DNA of 64,000 bases from Aphanomyces cochlioides (GCA_019828595.1 JAHQRK010000027.1:186001-250000), one strand, 5' to 3'; shown: positions 10,351-21,973, counted from the first letter of the stretch. The notes: a model not told the origin generated them from the sequence alone. A program made the numbers and translations.

Positions 10351-12330
10351 CATAAAAAGCGACCTTCCTTGGTGCCAAGTGACGGACGTCGGGGACCTTG
10401 GGTGGGACTTGATATCCCACGCGCGACAAACGTGAATAAACAAGACGCAGGTCTCCTTCTATCGGGGTCGCGTTGGACTTGACGTTGCGCATCTCTATCA
10501 TTTCTCAATTCTCATGCTCACTGTGACAAACTCTCACCGTCTGAGCGAGCATTGCCCTCTCATGTTGTCAACCTTGCCGGTATTCGACCTACGTCGGAAG
10601 TCCGCCGCCGCCAGCTTGTCATGGCTCAACGACGCTCCCGTGAAAAGTCGCGTCAACTCAAGCTGCTCGTTGCAACAAAGGAGCACCTCGCGAAAGAAGT
10701 GGAGACTCTTCAAGCTCAACACAAGGCTCACGTGACGGCCTACCACGCATCCCTTGCGCGTCGATTTCTCGACTACTTGGCGTTCTACGCTCACGGTATG
10801 CCAAGCATCGCAACTCCAAGTCAAGTCAAGATGGAGGCCGACCTCTTCTCTGATGCAGTGCCCAGAAGGTGGCTGGAGTGGGCATCTGTCTTTCCCATCT
10901 TTCGGTTGACTTTCCTGTCTTCTGAAGTCCTTTCTTTGGACGACTGCAGTGGTGATCTACTCCTTCGCGTGTCCATGGAAATGACCGTCAAGGCACACGA
11001 CAAACCATTCCCCGAAGCAAACAACGTTCTTCCCCTGACAAGCGTTGATGCTCCAGTGGGAAAACGTGCGACTATTCCATTCAGTGTCGTGGCGTACTTT
11101 GACGGTGGCAAAATCTCCCGCATTGAGCCCGAAGTGAACATATCGATGGCGATTGCAACTGCTGGGGGAATGCCTCAGTTGTTGCGAGCGGCCAACTCCT
11201 ACAAGCGTTCAAATCCAGTCGAGGAAGAGAAAGATTCGCTGCCGAGGAAACGATCGAAAGCGAGTGTTGCGTTCATTTTGAATCAAGTCTTTTGTTGATA
11301 AATTGGCCATCGAGTGTCCGACGTCAACATGCACGTTTTCCCGTGTGCCATAACTTCATTTGGGTGCAAAGTCAAAGCAACGAACAATTAAAAGCAAGCA
11401 GCTTTGGCGAAGAAGAGTCTCTGCCTTTGTACAGTAGCATTGCGATCACTTGCAGGTCGCACGATGCGCCCACTCTGTTTGTTTACACGTTGAATAAAGT
11501 GGAAATGTTTTGATGCCACCGACGACAAGCTCCAACTTGGCCCATCGAATCTTCTTTCTCCTTCTTTACCAACTCGATGATGGCCGTGTTTTGTAGTCTG
11601 ATCGTCGTGAGGCACGTCGTGTCAGCAATACAGGACGAATGTCGACAGTCTCACTGAATTATGTCGATCCCATGACATTTGGACGGCTTTTAGAGTGTCG
11701 CCCATGTCTCTCATCCCTTCTTTCAATTGTTGTAACTATTAATATGGCTGCAACTCTCTATCGATTCAACTACGACATGGATGATGAAACAGTGTTCATG
11801 ACCAACCCATCGACGAGTTGGCAGCTTGAAATCTACAGTAGCACAGCTATAAAGCTCTAGAAACGTGAACGACCCGCACGACCATTCCACGATGTCGCAA
11901 CACTTGAATCAACCAAGGAGCTCTCTCAGCGATGCTATTCGACAAGTAGAAGACATTTTTACTCTAGCTTCTATGGAGATGAGAGAAGAGGACCTGCTTG
12001 ACTGTTGTCATCGATAAAGTTCAATGCACCTTGTCAAGACGAGAATCCAACTCGTGACCAAACAACGACACTTCTAGCTAACTCACACTTCATAGTCGTC
12101 TCGACGGACATGTCTGACGTGACTTTCGTCATGTGCTCGATTGTAATTCTTTCAACCTCGCTGCAGCCCAACGAGTCGCATCAGTTCGACCATGTCCAGC
12201 TTATCGTGTACAAGACAAGCGTGGGTGGAAGCACCAAAGTAGACGCGTCGGCGACCTGCTAACTTGTTCTCTCTCTCTCTCTCTCTTGGAACTCTGTTTC
12301 AAAGTTCAGACCACTCTTCGACATTGGTAT
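10350..12330 (+). repeat. Segmental duplication, unit B
   Basis: Colinear with 5650-7660 and offset by about 4.7 kb. It contains the second, N-terminally damaged bZIP-like copy and a 3' flank that has diverged from unit A. A short CT-dinucleotide run (about 12268-12287) is private to unit B. Confidence 0.7.
10522..11298 (+). pseudogene. bZIP-like transcription factor copy 2, 5' end deleted
   Basis: From about 10525 the sequence is almost identical to 5855-6632: I count four nucleotide differences over roughly 770 nt, at least two of them silent (TCG/TCC, ATA/ATT). Relative to copy 1, 40 nt after the initiating ATGCTC are replaced by 3 nt. This removes the VIERGLYARQPPR segment and changes phase. 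The ATG at 10514 therefore leads into a wrong frame that ends at 10735. The first in-frame ATG (10621) falls inside the basic region (MAQRRSREK). A non-AUG start could still give a near-full protein; otherwise the copy is inactive. Confidence 0.65.
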
Positions 12331-12794
12331 TTGTCAAACCATCTGCCGACGATCATGACCCTTCTAGGCTCAAAGATACAATCAACCATAATCAACAACG
12401 TCACCATTTCTTCCATATCCCTCATGACTTCGAAAGGAGTAACAGCTTACAACTTGTGCTTCATGCTAATGTTATAACTCTATCAGCGACTACGCGCCAC
12501 GTAGTCCAAGCCGGCCGATAACCTCCAAAGCGCGCTTCGATGGAAGTTCCTGAAGACAGACCAACTGTCGCTTGTTGCAACCAGACGGACAAATTTCTTC
12601 GTTGGGCTAACTCATACACGACTCTTCTCTGCGTAGGATACTGAAGGACGACACCGCATGGTGGTCAGCTGCAGAGTACTTCTGTGGCGACCCATGTCTT
12701 GTAAATAGCACCACTGTTTCACGTGAAATGGCTTTCTTCCAAGAGAACGCCGACGTAGCTATGACTCTCTTATCATTTCTTAATTTTCCCCACC
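11299..12794. other. Duplication flank and intergenic DNA
   Basis: Contains the diverged 3' flank of unit B up to about 12330, then unannotated sequence up to the third bZIP-like gene. Only short frames without family resemblance. Confidence 0.4.
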
Positions 12795-13553
12795 ATGTTT
12801 GCAACCATCGAGCGCGGCCTCTTTCCATCCAAGCCAACACTGACGAAACTACCGCCATGCCAGCGCAAATTGCCGTCGCATGTGGTCAACTTGGCGAGAA
12901 TCAAACCGATTTCAGAACACAGACGCCTTCAACTCGTACACGCTCAACGACGCTCCCGTGAAAAGCGACGACGACTTCAACGTGTCCAAGCCGTACGAGC
13001 CACATTGTCGGTGAAGCTGCGCGACTACTTGGCTCTCTTCGCTCGCGAAAGGAAACATGAACCGTTCTCGACGGTGCGAGCTGAAGTGTTGGAAATGTCC
13101 ATCTTTGACCGCGATGTCGTTTGTGACGGACAAACTGGCCGCGACGCAATTCAAGCGATGTGGACCAAGTTGGCCACTACCTGCCCTGACTTTCGATTGA
13201 CCGTCGTCTCTTTCAACGATGGGCAAGAACGTAGAGACGACACCAATACAATCTCAGCGCTGGTGAATGTTACAACCGACGTTGGAAGCCACTCGACGGC
13301 ACATTCGAGTCAGAGTGACTTGCCACTAAAGCTCAAACAGTTGCTCAACTCGAAGATGGTTGTTCGAGCAAAGATCAGCGCGGAGTTTGACGCAGACACT
13401 GGTTACATCACAAGTTTTCAACTCCGTCTGGACGAGCACGACAATTCACTGACCACGGGGGCCGTGAAGCAAAAGCCTGCGGCGGATGCTAACACGGGCG
13501 ATGCCAAACTGTCTGTGAACAAAGCGTCGATTGATTTCATTCTAAACAAATGA
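12795..13553 (+). CDS. bZIP-like transcription factor with variant basic region (copy 3, diverged)
   Basis: 252 aa, single exon, ATG at 12795 in a purine-rich context. It shares with copy 1 the N-terminal IERGL and LPSHVVNLARIKPISE, the basic block RRLQLVHAQRRSREKRRRLQ, and the C-terminal ASIDFILNK. Again Leu sits where canonical bZIPs have Asn, so the substitution is a family trait. The leucine-zipper part is short (about residues 60-80). The middle (about 100-220) is variable and has no recognised fold. Compared with copies 1 and 2 this is an older paralogue, with substitutions throughout. Probable nuclear regulator, function unknown. Confidence 0.65.
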   Translation: MFATIERGLFPSKPTLTKLPPCQRKLPSHVVNLARIKPISEHRRLQLVHAQRRSREKRRRLQRVQAVRATLSVKLRDYLALFARERKHEPFSTVRAEVLEMSIFDRDVVCDGQTGRDAIQAMWTKLATTCPDFRLTVVSFNDGQERRDDTNTISALVNVTTDVGSHSTAHSSQSDLPLKLKQLLNSKMVVRAKISAEFDADTGYITSFQLRLDEHDNSLTTGAVKQKPAADANTGDAKLSVNKASIDFILNK

Positions 13554-13726
13554 ACATGTGAGTTTATACTTCGATAATTTTGATGAGCACAATGTTGATG
13601 TGGGGCATGGCATCTACGTGGTCGTCAACCAACTAACTCAAAAGTCCGCTCAATGCAGCTCCACTTCCTGTTGAAGACTCGAGAGACAAAGAGGCACACG
13701 TTGATGGAGTCATGACACTGTTCATT

Positions 13727-13946
13727 TGTTTTGTCTCCCGCTTGTTCTTGGCTTTCGGCCACGGGAACATTCGTCAAGGCAGCAAAATCAACACTGTTAA
13801 CTAGAGTTAACAACTACCGATCCATGCCACGTGGCAAACCATTAGAGGACTACTTAAGTGCGATCCTACTAGGTCAACTGCACAACTTCAACATAGCAAT
13901 CGGGTTGATCTCACGTGAGACCCGATTGCCTCTGCACAGCAGAACA
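13727..13946 (-). repeat. 3' LTR of the Gypsy element
   Basis: 220 bp, TG...CA ends. It matches 18889-19108 except at two positions (GGGAACATTCGTC here, GGGAACCTTCATC there). Confidence 0.95.
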
Positions 13947-13954
13947 CTTCCCTC

Positions 13955-16900
13955 CTAAGGCAGGCCTAGGCTATCGGCCAAAGCAGCCACGTCGGCATCA
14001 TGCATATTGGCACCAACCCACTTCCGAAACACAACGGGGATGTCGTCCAGCAAGTTCACTGCTGGTTCCCATGACGACTCCTCGTCTTGTAGGCCAAGCC
14101 ACTTCACAAGCACTTGGTGCTGACCGTCAACGCAACGCGCACCATCCAATCGTTCCACATGGAACCTACAATCTCCAAATGCAATTTGGGCCTTGAGGTC
14201 TTCCGTAACATCTCGGCCACCCTCATGGTACATCTTCAAGCGACAAGCGTGGTGTAGAGACACCTCAAATGGTGGTACCAACTGTTGTACTTCCATCACA
14301 TGGTCGGTAATGACATTTGTCACTTGATATGGTCCACGCCAGTGCAAGGCCAACTTGGTTGGCTTTTGGACAACACTTCCAACCAATACAAAATCTCCAA
14401 CGGAGAATCCAGCAAACTTGACTTGCGCTTTCCGATCGCGTCGTCCACGTGCTTGCTGCCGGAGGTTCTCACTGTGCTTCGCTACATCGCGATGTAACAC
14501 ATCCATAGCACTTCGTAATTCTTCAAGATACGCTCTTCGAGCACCATCAAGCCAATCAATCGTGTAAACCTCCTTGGTAATAGGGTGAACAAACCCAGCC
14601 ATAGGAGTCTTGGCTGTCAAGCCAGTAAAGGCAGTGATAGGAGCAACTCCTCCAAGCCGGTCGGCTGGTTGGTGATTCAATGCTCCTTGTACTAGAGGTA
14701 GTACTAGAGGCCACTCGTCAGCATGTAGCTTCATCTCGCTCAGGAGCGCTCTCGTTGTACGGAGGATTAGTCGATTGACTACTTCGACTGTTCCATTAGC
14801 CCAAGGGCTATAAGCTGTCGTAATATGGTGGTGTGCACCAACCATCTTTCGCACCTTCTCAATAACTTCATTCTTGAAGTGCGATCCGCCATCTGACACC
14901 CATGTGTCAACACAACCAAATGTCGTAAACCATGCCATCAAGGCTTGAGCGGTAGCAGCCACATCGGCGGTCTCAGATGCGTACAGCTGTACGAAGCCAC
15001 TCATGTCGTCCTTGACAACCAGAATATCTTTCATGCAGGTCTTTGCTCGTGGCATTGCCAACCAGTCAAAGTGTATGAGCTCGTTGGACTTTTCAGCATG
15101 CAGGGCGGAGCCCAATGGTCTCGGTACCATTTCACCATCGATACACAAACAGTGCAAGCATGCACGGACAAACGCTTCCACATCCGTTGACAGCGATTTC
15201 CATACAACTTGTCGGACACTGACTTGATAGTCGCGGCAATGCGGCGATGACCGCTGGCTCCTTGGTGGGCTATAACACACAGCCTTTGCTGTAAATCGAC
15301 AGCACTATCTGGGATCCATATTCGGCCATCTTGGTCAACAAAAAAGGCGACGTCTTCGTCCCAAAACACACCAGTAGGGGTGGTCTCTCCCCCTTTCAAT
15401 GCTGAACGTTGGATCTCGCTGATCGTAGCGGCAGTCGGCCACTCGAAATCCACTTGTTGTAGTGGCGACACCACTTCAATCAGACGGCGCACACGCGTAA
15501 CGGGTTTATCTACTGGAACTGATCCCCAACGACTTAACAAGTCGCCCCAAACATTAGCTTCACCCGGCAAGCACTCAATAGAGTATGGAAACGTTGACAT
15601 GACAAGCGACCATCGCTGTAGCTTGTCGGCTTGGTATTTGGCCATGTTGGCGTTCGATCCACGGGGGTTAAAGATGTAAACCAAGTTGCGGTGATCCGTA
15701 AACAGGCGGAATCCGCCAGGACGTACTATCAAGTCGTCCAAATTTTTGCACGACTGCATCATCGCGTAAGCTTCTTTCTCCACAATCGGCCAGCGCTGAC
15801 TAGCGCAAGTGAAACTTCCACTCACAAACGCCAGAGGCTCGTGCCTTTGCTCTTCCAGAGGTAAATCCAGATCGGATAAAGGGACTTGGGTGGCAACAGC
15901 ACCCCAAAATAAATCGTTTGCGTCTGTGAACAAACAGACTTCCATATCAGCTCGCGGATGCGAGAGCGGCACCACTTGAGCCAGTGCGCGCTTCACGCTT
16001 TCAAAACAATTTGAATGGTCTTGCGACCAGCCTATCGCAGACAATGCGACTCTCGCCAGAGCTGTCTTCTTGCTGCTGCCAGCTGCCTTCATCGCCACGT
16101 CTAACAAACGGCGAAGGGGGTCGATCAGCTGGTTGTACTGAGGGATACTGGATCGCATCCAGCTCGTAGCGCAAACAAATTGCTGCAAGTCAGCGCTGTC
16201 GTCGGCGGCGACAACTCGATCAATCCTTGAATTCGCTTGGGCGAGTGCGTGATGCCATCTGCCGAGATGATTTTTCCACACCATTCTGCCCGTCGTAGGA
16301 AGAAGTGGCACTTGCGTGGGTTCAACTTGAGTCCAAACTCAGCGCAAATCGCTAGCACTTGATCCAACAAGGATAACAATTCGTCCACCGTCTTGGCGGA
16401 TCCCAACAAATCGTCAAGCCAGGCCAGGAGGCCACGAAACAAAAGCTCGCCAAACATTTGGTGTACCACCGACTGGCAGTACGCGACCGCGTCTGTCTGG
16501 CCCATCAAAACTCTCGTGGGTGTGTAGACGCCAAAGGGCGTCATGAACGAGAAATACATCTGACTGTCAGGATGCAGCGGCAGCTGCCAATATCCTTTGG
16601 TCCAGTCCAGAGTAAAGTAAACCGTCGTGCCAACAAGGCAAACCATTGCGCTGTCCAGGTTTGGCATTGGCCAAGGCATCGGCTCGGTGCAGGCATTGAT
16701 AGGTCTGCTATCAATTGTCATGTGCAATGCGCCGGCTTCCTTCTTAGGAACAATTCTTGGAGCGGCCGCCCACGTGGCTCGGTTGTTCAAATACACCATT
16801 CCACATGCCTCTAAGGCCGCCACATGCTCACGCATGTATTCAACGTGCAAAGGCGGGTATCGCCGCATGCTGCACTTCACGGGCGTCGAACCAGGCTTGA

Positions 16901-17069
16901 TTCTGACCTTCAGTGGCTCGACTTTGACCGGTGGGTCTCTTCCCAAATCATCGCGAAACACATCGATGTGTTTTAGCAGGACAAACTCCAGCCGCTCTGC
17001 GTCTGCAGGCTCGAGTCCGTGGCTCTTAGCTTCAGCCGTCTTGGCCAGCAAAATGTCGCGCACAATTTC
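13955..17069 (-). pseudogene. Gypsy pol: RT, RNase H, integrase, chromodomain (two frameshifts)
   Basis: Directly after the amber codon, in the same frame as gag, come the RT motifs YFTLDWTKGYWQLPL and LAWLDDLLG (catalytic Asp pair). A one-base shift near 16200 leads to RNase H (VCLFTDAND...FTDHRNLVY). A second shift near 15210 lies inside the integrase zinc-binding region. The DDE core then shows IHFDW, VSDGGSHFKN and the Glu in WANGTVEVVNR. The C-terminus has a chromodomain, VLVKWLGLQDEESSWEPAVNL, ending in SLGLP and the stop at 13955. The order identifies Ty3/Gypsy. The frameshifts make this copy non-autonomous unless they are sequence errors. Confidence 0.9.
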
Positions 17070-18850
17070 CTACTTTTTTTCGCGTCGAGCTTCTTCATCC
17101 TCAGTACGAATTGGTCGTTCTACCTCGGGTGTAGCACACTCCATTCCGTCGTCTGGGTCGTCCACTTGGCTTTGCGCGACGGTACTCTCCGCCATGAGGC
17201 GCTTGAGATTTAACATAGCCGTAGGCTCAACCTTCGCTTCGGCTGACACATCCCATTCAGCCTTCTCTTGGCGCGTGCCAACAAGGAGATCGTCCACACT
17301 GAAACCAAGGATCTCCATGACGGGTCTGCTCACAATAAGCTCCACAAGAGGCAACACGTCATCGATCCAGGCTTGAAAGCCTCTCAAAACAAGTGGGCCA
17401 CAGGTCGTATCGAGCGTCAAGCTGTTGAACTTCACACGGCACGTCATCACCAAAGGCTTGGCGTCGTTGCCATAAGGATAAACAAGCCTTGGCGCTTCGA
17501 GGGTAATCACGTCAGCCTTGAGACCGGCTGCGTCCAGTGCATTGATCACTCCTAGTGATACCACGTTCACATCGGCACCCGTATCGAGTAGGACGTTATC
17601 CACACGGACTTTTCCTTCCACAAGCGCTCCGCGCTCAGTCGATTGTCGCGACGACTGAGACTTCAGCGCTTTAATGCCGTCCTTCCATTTCTTCATTTGC
17701 GCTTCGAGTAGCGCTTCCGCTTCGCCGGGCGCAACTTTCGGACACTTCGCCACACGATGGCCAGTGTCTCCACACTTCAGGCAACCCTTCTTGGGCTTCT
17801 GTTCGCCTTCTTTCTGATTGGCCACATCGGCCTTCACAGCGGGTTTTCCATTTTCTTTGGTGGCACCGCCTTTTCCATCACCGCTCTTCTTGCCTTTCAG
17901 ACCGTCAACATTCTTGGCATTCGCTTGAAGCCGGTGATCTTCATCGAGTCCCACATACAACTGATGGCCAGCCGCAAACGTGCGCAGCCAGTTCACAAAG
18001 CGAAAGACATCGCTCTTGAGCTCCTTGTTGCGTTGCAACTGCAGCTGTTTCATCACTGCGGTCTTCAGCGACTCTGGCCGGATGGCCTTGGACATCACGT
18101 CTACAACCATCTTGCCTTCTTGGTGTAATACCCACTCTTGGTGGTCTTGCTCTAGTGAGCGCATCAAATCGTCAAGCATGCGTCCCATGCGTGACTCTGC
18201 ATCCAGAATTCTTGTATCAAAACGGATGGCTCCTTGCAGGCGCTTCTTCAGCACTTCCAGATCCTGCGGATCTTCTTCAAACGCAGCCTTGAACCAGGCC
18301 ATCCATTCATCATCCGTGATGTCGTTGTGTCGCGATTGAAATCAAATAAAGCGATGCGTCGCTTCGAAAACTGATCCATGCAGGCACTCACGGGCATAGC
18401 AAAGGGTCATGACCCGACACACTGCAAGGCATTAATCTGCCCAACGTACTTCTGGTACTCGCGCATGAATGCGCGCCGCTCGGCCTTCGTGGATCCTTTG
18501 AAAACTGGTGGTTGGGGAATCGCTGGCGCATTCCATATCTGAGGCATACGCCCATAGCCGCCGTCGCTGCCCATGTCCGCATCATCTTGGGCACCCGGTG
18601 GGTCGTTGCCGGTAGCAGCTGGTTCAGCTTCAGTTTTTGGAGTCTCCTCGGCTGGCGCCGCATATGCACTCCCATGTGGTGGCAACCACTCGTCTACCGG
18701 ATGTGGCTGTCTCCGTCTTGGAGATCGGAACGGGTTATCCACTAAGCGCCGGCTGGCACGTCCACGTGGCTCGTCAACACGTTCTCGCGATCGCGATCTT
18801 TCATCACCTCGGGTCAGTGAGGCCTTCTCCACTGAATCGTCGCGATTCAT
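17070..18850 (-). pseudogene. Gypsy gag-protease (in-frame stop and frameshift)
   Basis: Reading starts at the minus-strand ATG at 18850 (MNRDDSVEKASLTRG...). An Arg/Ser-rich N-terminus is followed by the capsid-like segment, interrupted by a TGA near 18405 and a frame change near 18310. It then continues as MAWFKAAFEEDPQDLE... and includes the CCHC zinc knuckle CLKCGDTGHRVAKC (about 17740-17785) and the aspartic protease motif LLDTGADVNVV (about 17570-17600). The frame ends at a TAG at 17070-17072. The next pol codons are in the same frame. Confidence 0.85.
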
Positions 18851-18888
18851 CTCCACAGTGTTAGCTAAACAGTAACTAAAGATATCTT

Positions 18889-19108
18889 TGTTTTGTCTCC
18901 CGCTTGTTCTTGGCTTTCGGCCACGGGAACCTTCATCAAGGCAGCAAAATCAACACTGTTAACTAGAGTTAACAACTACCGATCCATGCCACGTGGCAAA
19001 CCATTAGAGGACTACTTAAGTGCGATCCTACTAGGTCAACTGCACAACTTCAACATAGCAATCGGGTTGATCTCACGTGAGACCCGATTGCCTCTGCACA
19101 GCAGAACA
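18889..19108 (-). repeat. 5' LTR of the Gypsy element
   Basis: 220 bp, TG...CA. Because the element is on the minus strand this is the upstream LTR. The bases directly internal to it contain the palindrome AAAGATATCTTT and no obvious match to a common tRNA primer site. Confidence 0.93.
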
Positions 19109-19113
19109 TCATT

Positions 19114-20203
19114 TCACTAACATCGTAGTAGTCGTGTCGCTGAGTGCTCTAATCATTTCGTGCGGCAACATAAAGGGTGAATATGCTGTTTGAAAGTTCA
19201 AAGTTCAAGTCAAAGATTGGCTTAGATGTCCAAGCAACTTGACGCTTCACCAAAAGAAGATGATTCCCGCCAGGCGAAACCAACAAGTAACGTTATTCCG
19301 ACGACGTTTTAAAGGTAAGTGGACTCCAGAGGCTTGGGATGAAGTTACTACTTCGACCATTGTCAGTTGTTGAAAGCTAACAAGCATCTTTCCTCGTGTT
19401 GCTCCATCACAGGCTCGTTCCTTCTCAACGTGAAGTATTTCAAAACAAGAAGAATCAAATAGAACTGTGTCGATAACTTTTCATAACAAACTTGTGCATT
19501 GCAAATCTTGGATCATTGAAAGGTCCACAAGGTCGGCAACTTCTTCATCCGACACAATCAAGCTACCTTCGCCGTGCTCCTCAATGCTTCCATATCAAAT
19601 ATAATAGTATACTACAACATTAGCACGTTACAAACGTTCGCCTTTAAGTTACGAGATGCACAAAGCAGGATGCGTGCTCGCACGCATCGCAGCATTGCAA
19701 AGTTTACACGAACTAGCTTTCAAAGTTTTTATGCCGCCGAGATTCATGACGAGTCGATCGAATGGAGCACTTTTCATTGAGCATGTACTTTCATAATGTC
19801 CATCAATGCAGTGTGCAACCCGTGCTCTGATGACTGCTACTCGTTGTCGTTAAGATATTCTTTCGCTTCCCGTTGCTGAAACGAGAGGTTTTGCACTTTT
19901 TCATCCTTCTGAGGCTGTCCTCAATATGAATTCTAAAGAGGTGAGAGAGTCGAATCCGCCTTGTTCCATTCTCTCCTTGACGATGCGGATACCATCATAA
20001 GAACTAGCAATGCACCTGTCATGAGTGCGTATCGAGCCTAATTTGATTTCCACGTGCACAAACATAGAGCACAGCGCGCGCTGAACAAATCACGAGTTGT
20101 ACAAGATGACGAACACACAATGAGATGTATCATTGTTGGAGGGATCGTTAAGTTGTCAATTACTAGTGTGCTATGCTCGAAATGCACATTGCACAATTTC
20201 ACG
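19114..20203. other. Intergenic, no supported gene
   Basis: No frame with family resemblance; only short ORFs, for example 19574-19780. Presumed upstream region of the first ankyrin gene. Confidence 0.4.
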
Positions 20204-21422
20204 ATGGAAGTTCTATTGAATCCACATTTGCTTGGGTCCATTTCCCAGTTCCAAACGGGGTCTACTCCGATCTTGTTGGTTTTCCTACCCGAGACATTGA
20301 TCGAAACACGTGCCTCGCTTACAAGTCGACACCGAATCTTCTCTTTCATCATTTTATCTTGGATTTTGCAGCTATATTCACACCATGGTTTCAAGGGCAT
20401 TCCGTTCGTGATATCCATCGACTCGTTCAGTGCCAGAACCACCTCGAGATTGCCATCGTAGCCTACGCTGTCAGTTATGGCAACATGCAAGTCCTGCGTT
20501 CTTTTCAAGAAAGATTCACAACCACCCATTCTTGCTCGAGCTCGCTGCAACGAATGGCCATGGCAATGTTGTGACGTACTTGATCGATCAAAACTACAAA
20601 ACTTGCAGTGTATTTGCCTTGGACACTGCCGCACGAAATGGGCACTTGGATGTCATCCAGCTATTGCATTATCGGCTGAAAGCTCCATGCACCACCGACG
20701 CAATGGACAAGGCTGCCGCCAATGGACATTTGAAGATTGTTCAGTTCTTGGCGACTCATCGAAGGGAAGGATGTACACACTGGACAATCGACATGACAGC
20801 AAGGAATGGCTACATGGACGTCGTTCAGTATTTGCATTCGATCCGTGCTCTTTGTACGATTAACGCCATGAACCACGCTGCAAGGTGTGGCCATCTCCAC
20901 ATTGTTCAGTTTCTTCATGAGAACCGCTCGGAAGGCTGTACAAAGCGTGCAATGGACTGGGCGGCAGCCAATGGACATTTGGACGTTGTGAAGTTTCTGC
21001 ATTTCAACAGAAGCGAAGGGTGCACGACGCAAGCGATAGACGACGCGGCGACTTTTGGCCATTTGGAGACTGTTCGCTTTTTGCACTTGCATCGAAAGGA
21101 AGGATGCACAAAGTCTGCGATGGGTTATGCGGCTGGTCGTGGACATTTCAAGATTGTTCAGTTTCTCCACGAGAATCGAACGGAAGGGTGCTCATCCAGA
21201 GCACTCTTTGAAGCCAGGCAGAATGGACACAAGGAAGTCGAGAACTATCTTTGGGCGACCGAATTGCTTTCTTGGGGAGTCCATCTCGAAGTTCTCCGTT
21301 GGCGTTTCGAAGGCCGCACCTCCTACGACGACGATATCACCCCAGAGCAAAAGTTCACAAATTCCACAAAGTATGTCTCGAGCATGCCGTACCGGCGCAA
21401 CGCGTTATTCAATTTCGCATAG
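20204..21422 (+). pseudogene. Ankyrin-repeat protein 1 (two single-base deletions)
   Basis: Aligned to the intact paralogue at 23952, the start is MEVLLNPHLLGSISQFQTG at 20204. The reading frame changes at about 20260, where one G appears missing from a G run, and again near 20510, where the stretch is one base shorter than the paralogue. After that it stays open to 21422 with about nine ankyrin units of the form GHLDVVxFLHxNRxEGCTxxAMDxAAxN. The protein pieces match the paralogue throughout, so the gene was intact recently. Either two real deletions or two sequence errors break it. Ankyrin arrays are protein-binding scaffolds; the partner is unknown. Confidence 0.75.
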
Positions 21423-21973
21423 CCAAGCTATCTGTATACTGCTGGTTTGGCCTCTTGACCAGAAGGCAAGCCCGTCAAACCTTGGAACTACTCAATTGAT
21501 GTAGCCGCCTGACCTCCCAGTCAGGCTTGAAGTGGTAAATACCCGATGAATATATGTATGATATGCTCCAAGCAGACAACAGTTTGAATCCATGAACTTT
21601 TCAGTCCTTATTGAAAAACCAGCTACCAAAGCGCATACGTTGACTAGCGTTGGTTCCCCAAGCTGAAAACAAACAAACCTTGCGACTTGTTTCATAGTTG
21701 AGAGACCTCAAGAACAGATTTTTTGGTGCATGTTGGGGCTCGTTCCTCCGAGTCATCCACCTGCAGGAAATTCTCTCCACTTCGCTAGGGTGAGCGCAAA
21801 TTTTCTGGGCGGATGTCTGACATCTCTCGCACGCTGTTTGGTCTTTTGTCCTCGTACCTTTAATGACCTCAACGACCTGTAAATGATGATTGTTTACTAA
21901 CAATGGAACACTCATGAGTTGAATACTTCGAAGTAGTACCAGGAATCAATTGCACTTGAGCCACAAACACAAG
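21423..21973. other. Intergenic, no supported gene
   Basis: A minus-strand frame of 104 codons (21601-21915) has several Cys residues (ACERCQ, KICAHP), but I cannot assign it to a family. Confidence 0.35.

Larger units (their letters stand above)
13727..19108 (-). mobile_element. Ty3/Gypsy LTR retrotransposon with chromodomain (minus strand, coding frames broken)
   Basis: 5.38 kb between two 220-bp LTRs and flanked by the 5-bp target duplication TCATT (13722-13726 and 19109-19113). In coding direction it holds gag with a CCHC knuckle, protease, reverse transcriptase, RNase H, integrase and a C-terminal chromodomain, the Gypsy order. The LTRs differ at only two positions, so insertion is recent. 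Even so, gag has an in-frame TGA and a frameshift, an amber codon separates gag-protease from pol, and pol has two frameshifts. A polypurine tract (minus strand AGGAGGGAAG, 13947-13956) abuts the 3' LTR. Confidence 0.95.

Noticed and set aside
10022..10501. 159-codon minus-strand frame upstream of bZIP copy 2
   Set aside because: Its first part is antisense to the duplicated promoter, and the peptide matches no family.
12268..12287. CT dinucleotide run as a CRISPR or satellite array
   Set aside because: A simple microsatellite of about 20 nt; no spacer structure anywhere in the window.
17072..17082. A-AAA-AAG as a -1 frameshift site for gag-pol
   Set aside because: Pol lies in the same frame as gag, and the -1 frame stops soon after; a slippage site is not needed or useful here.
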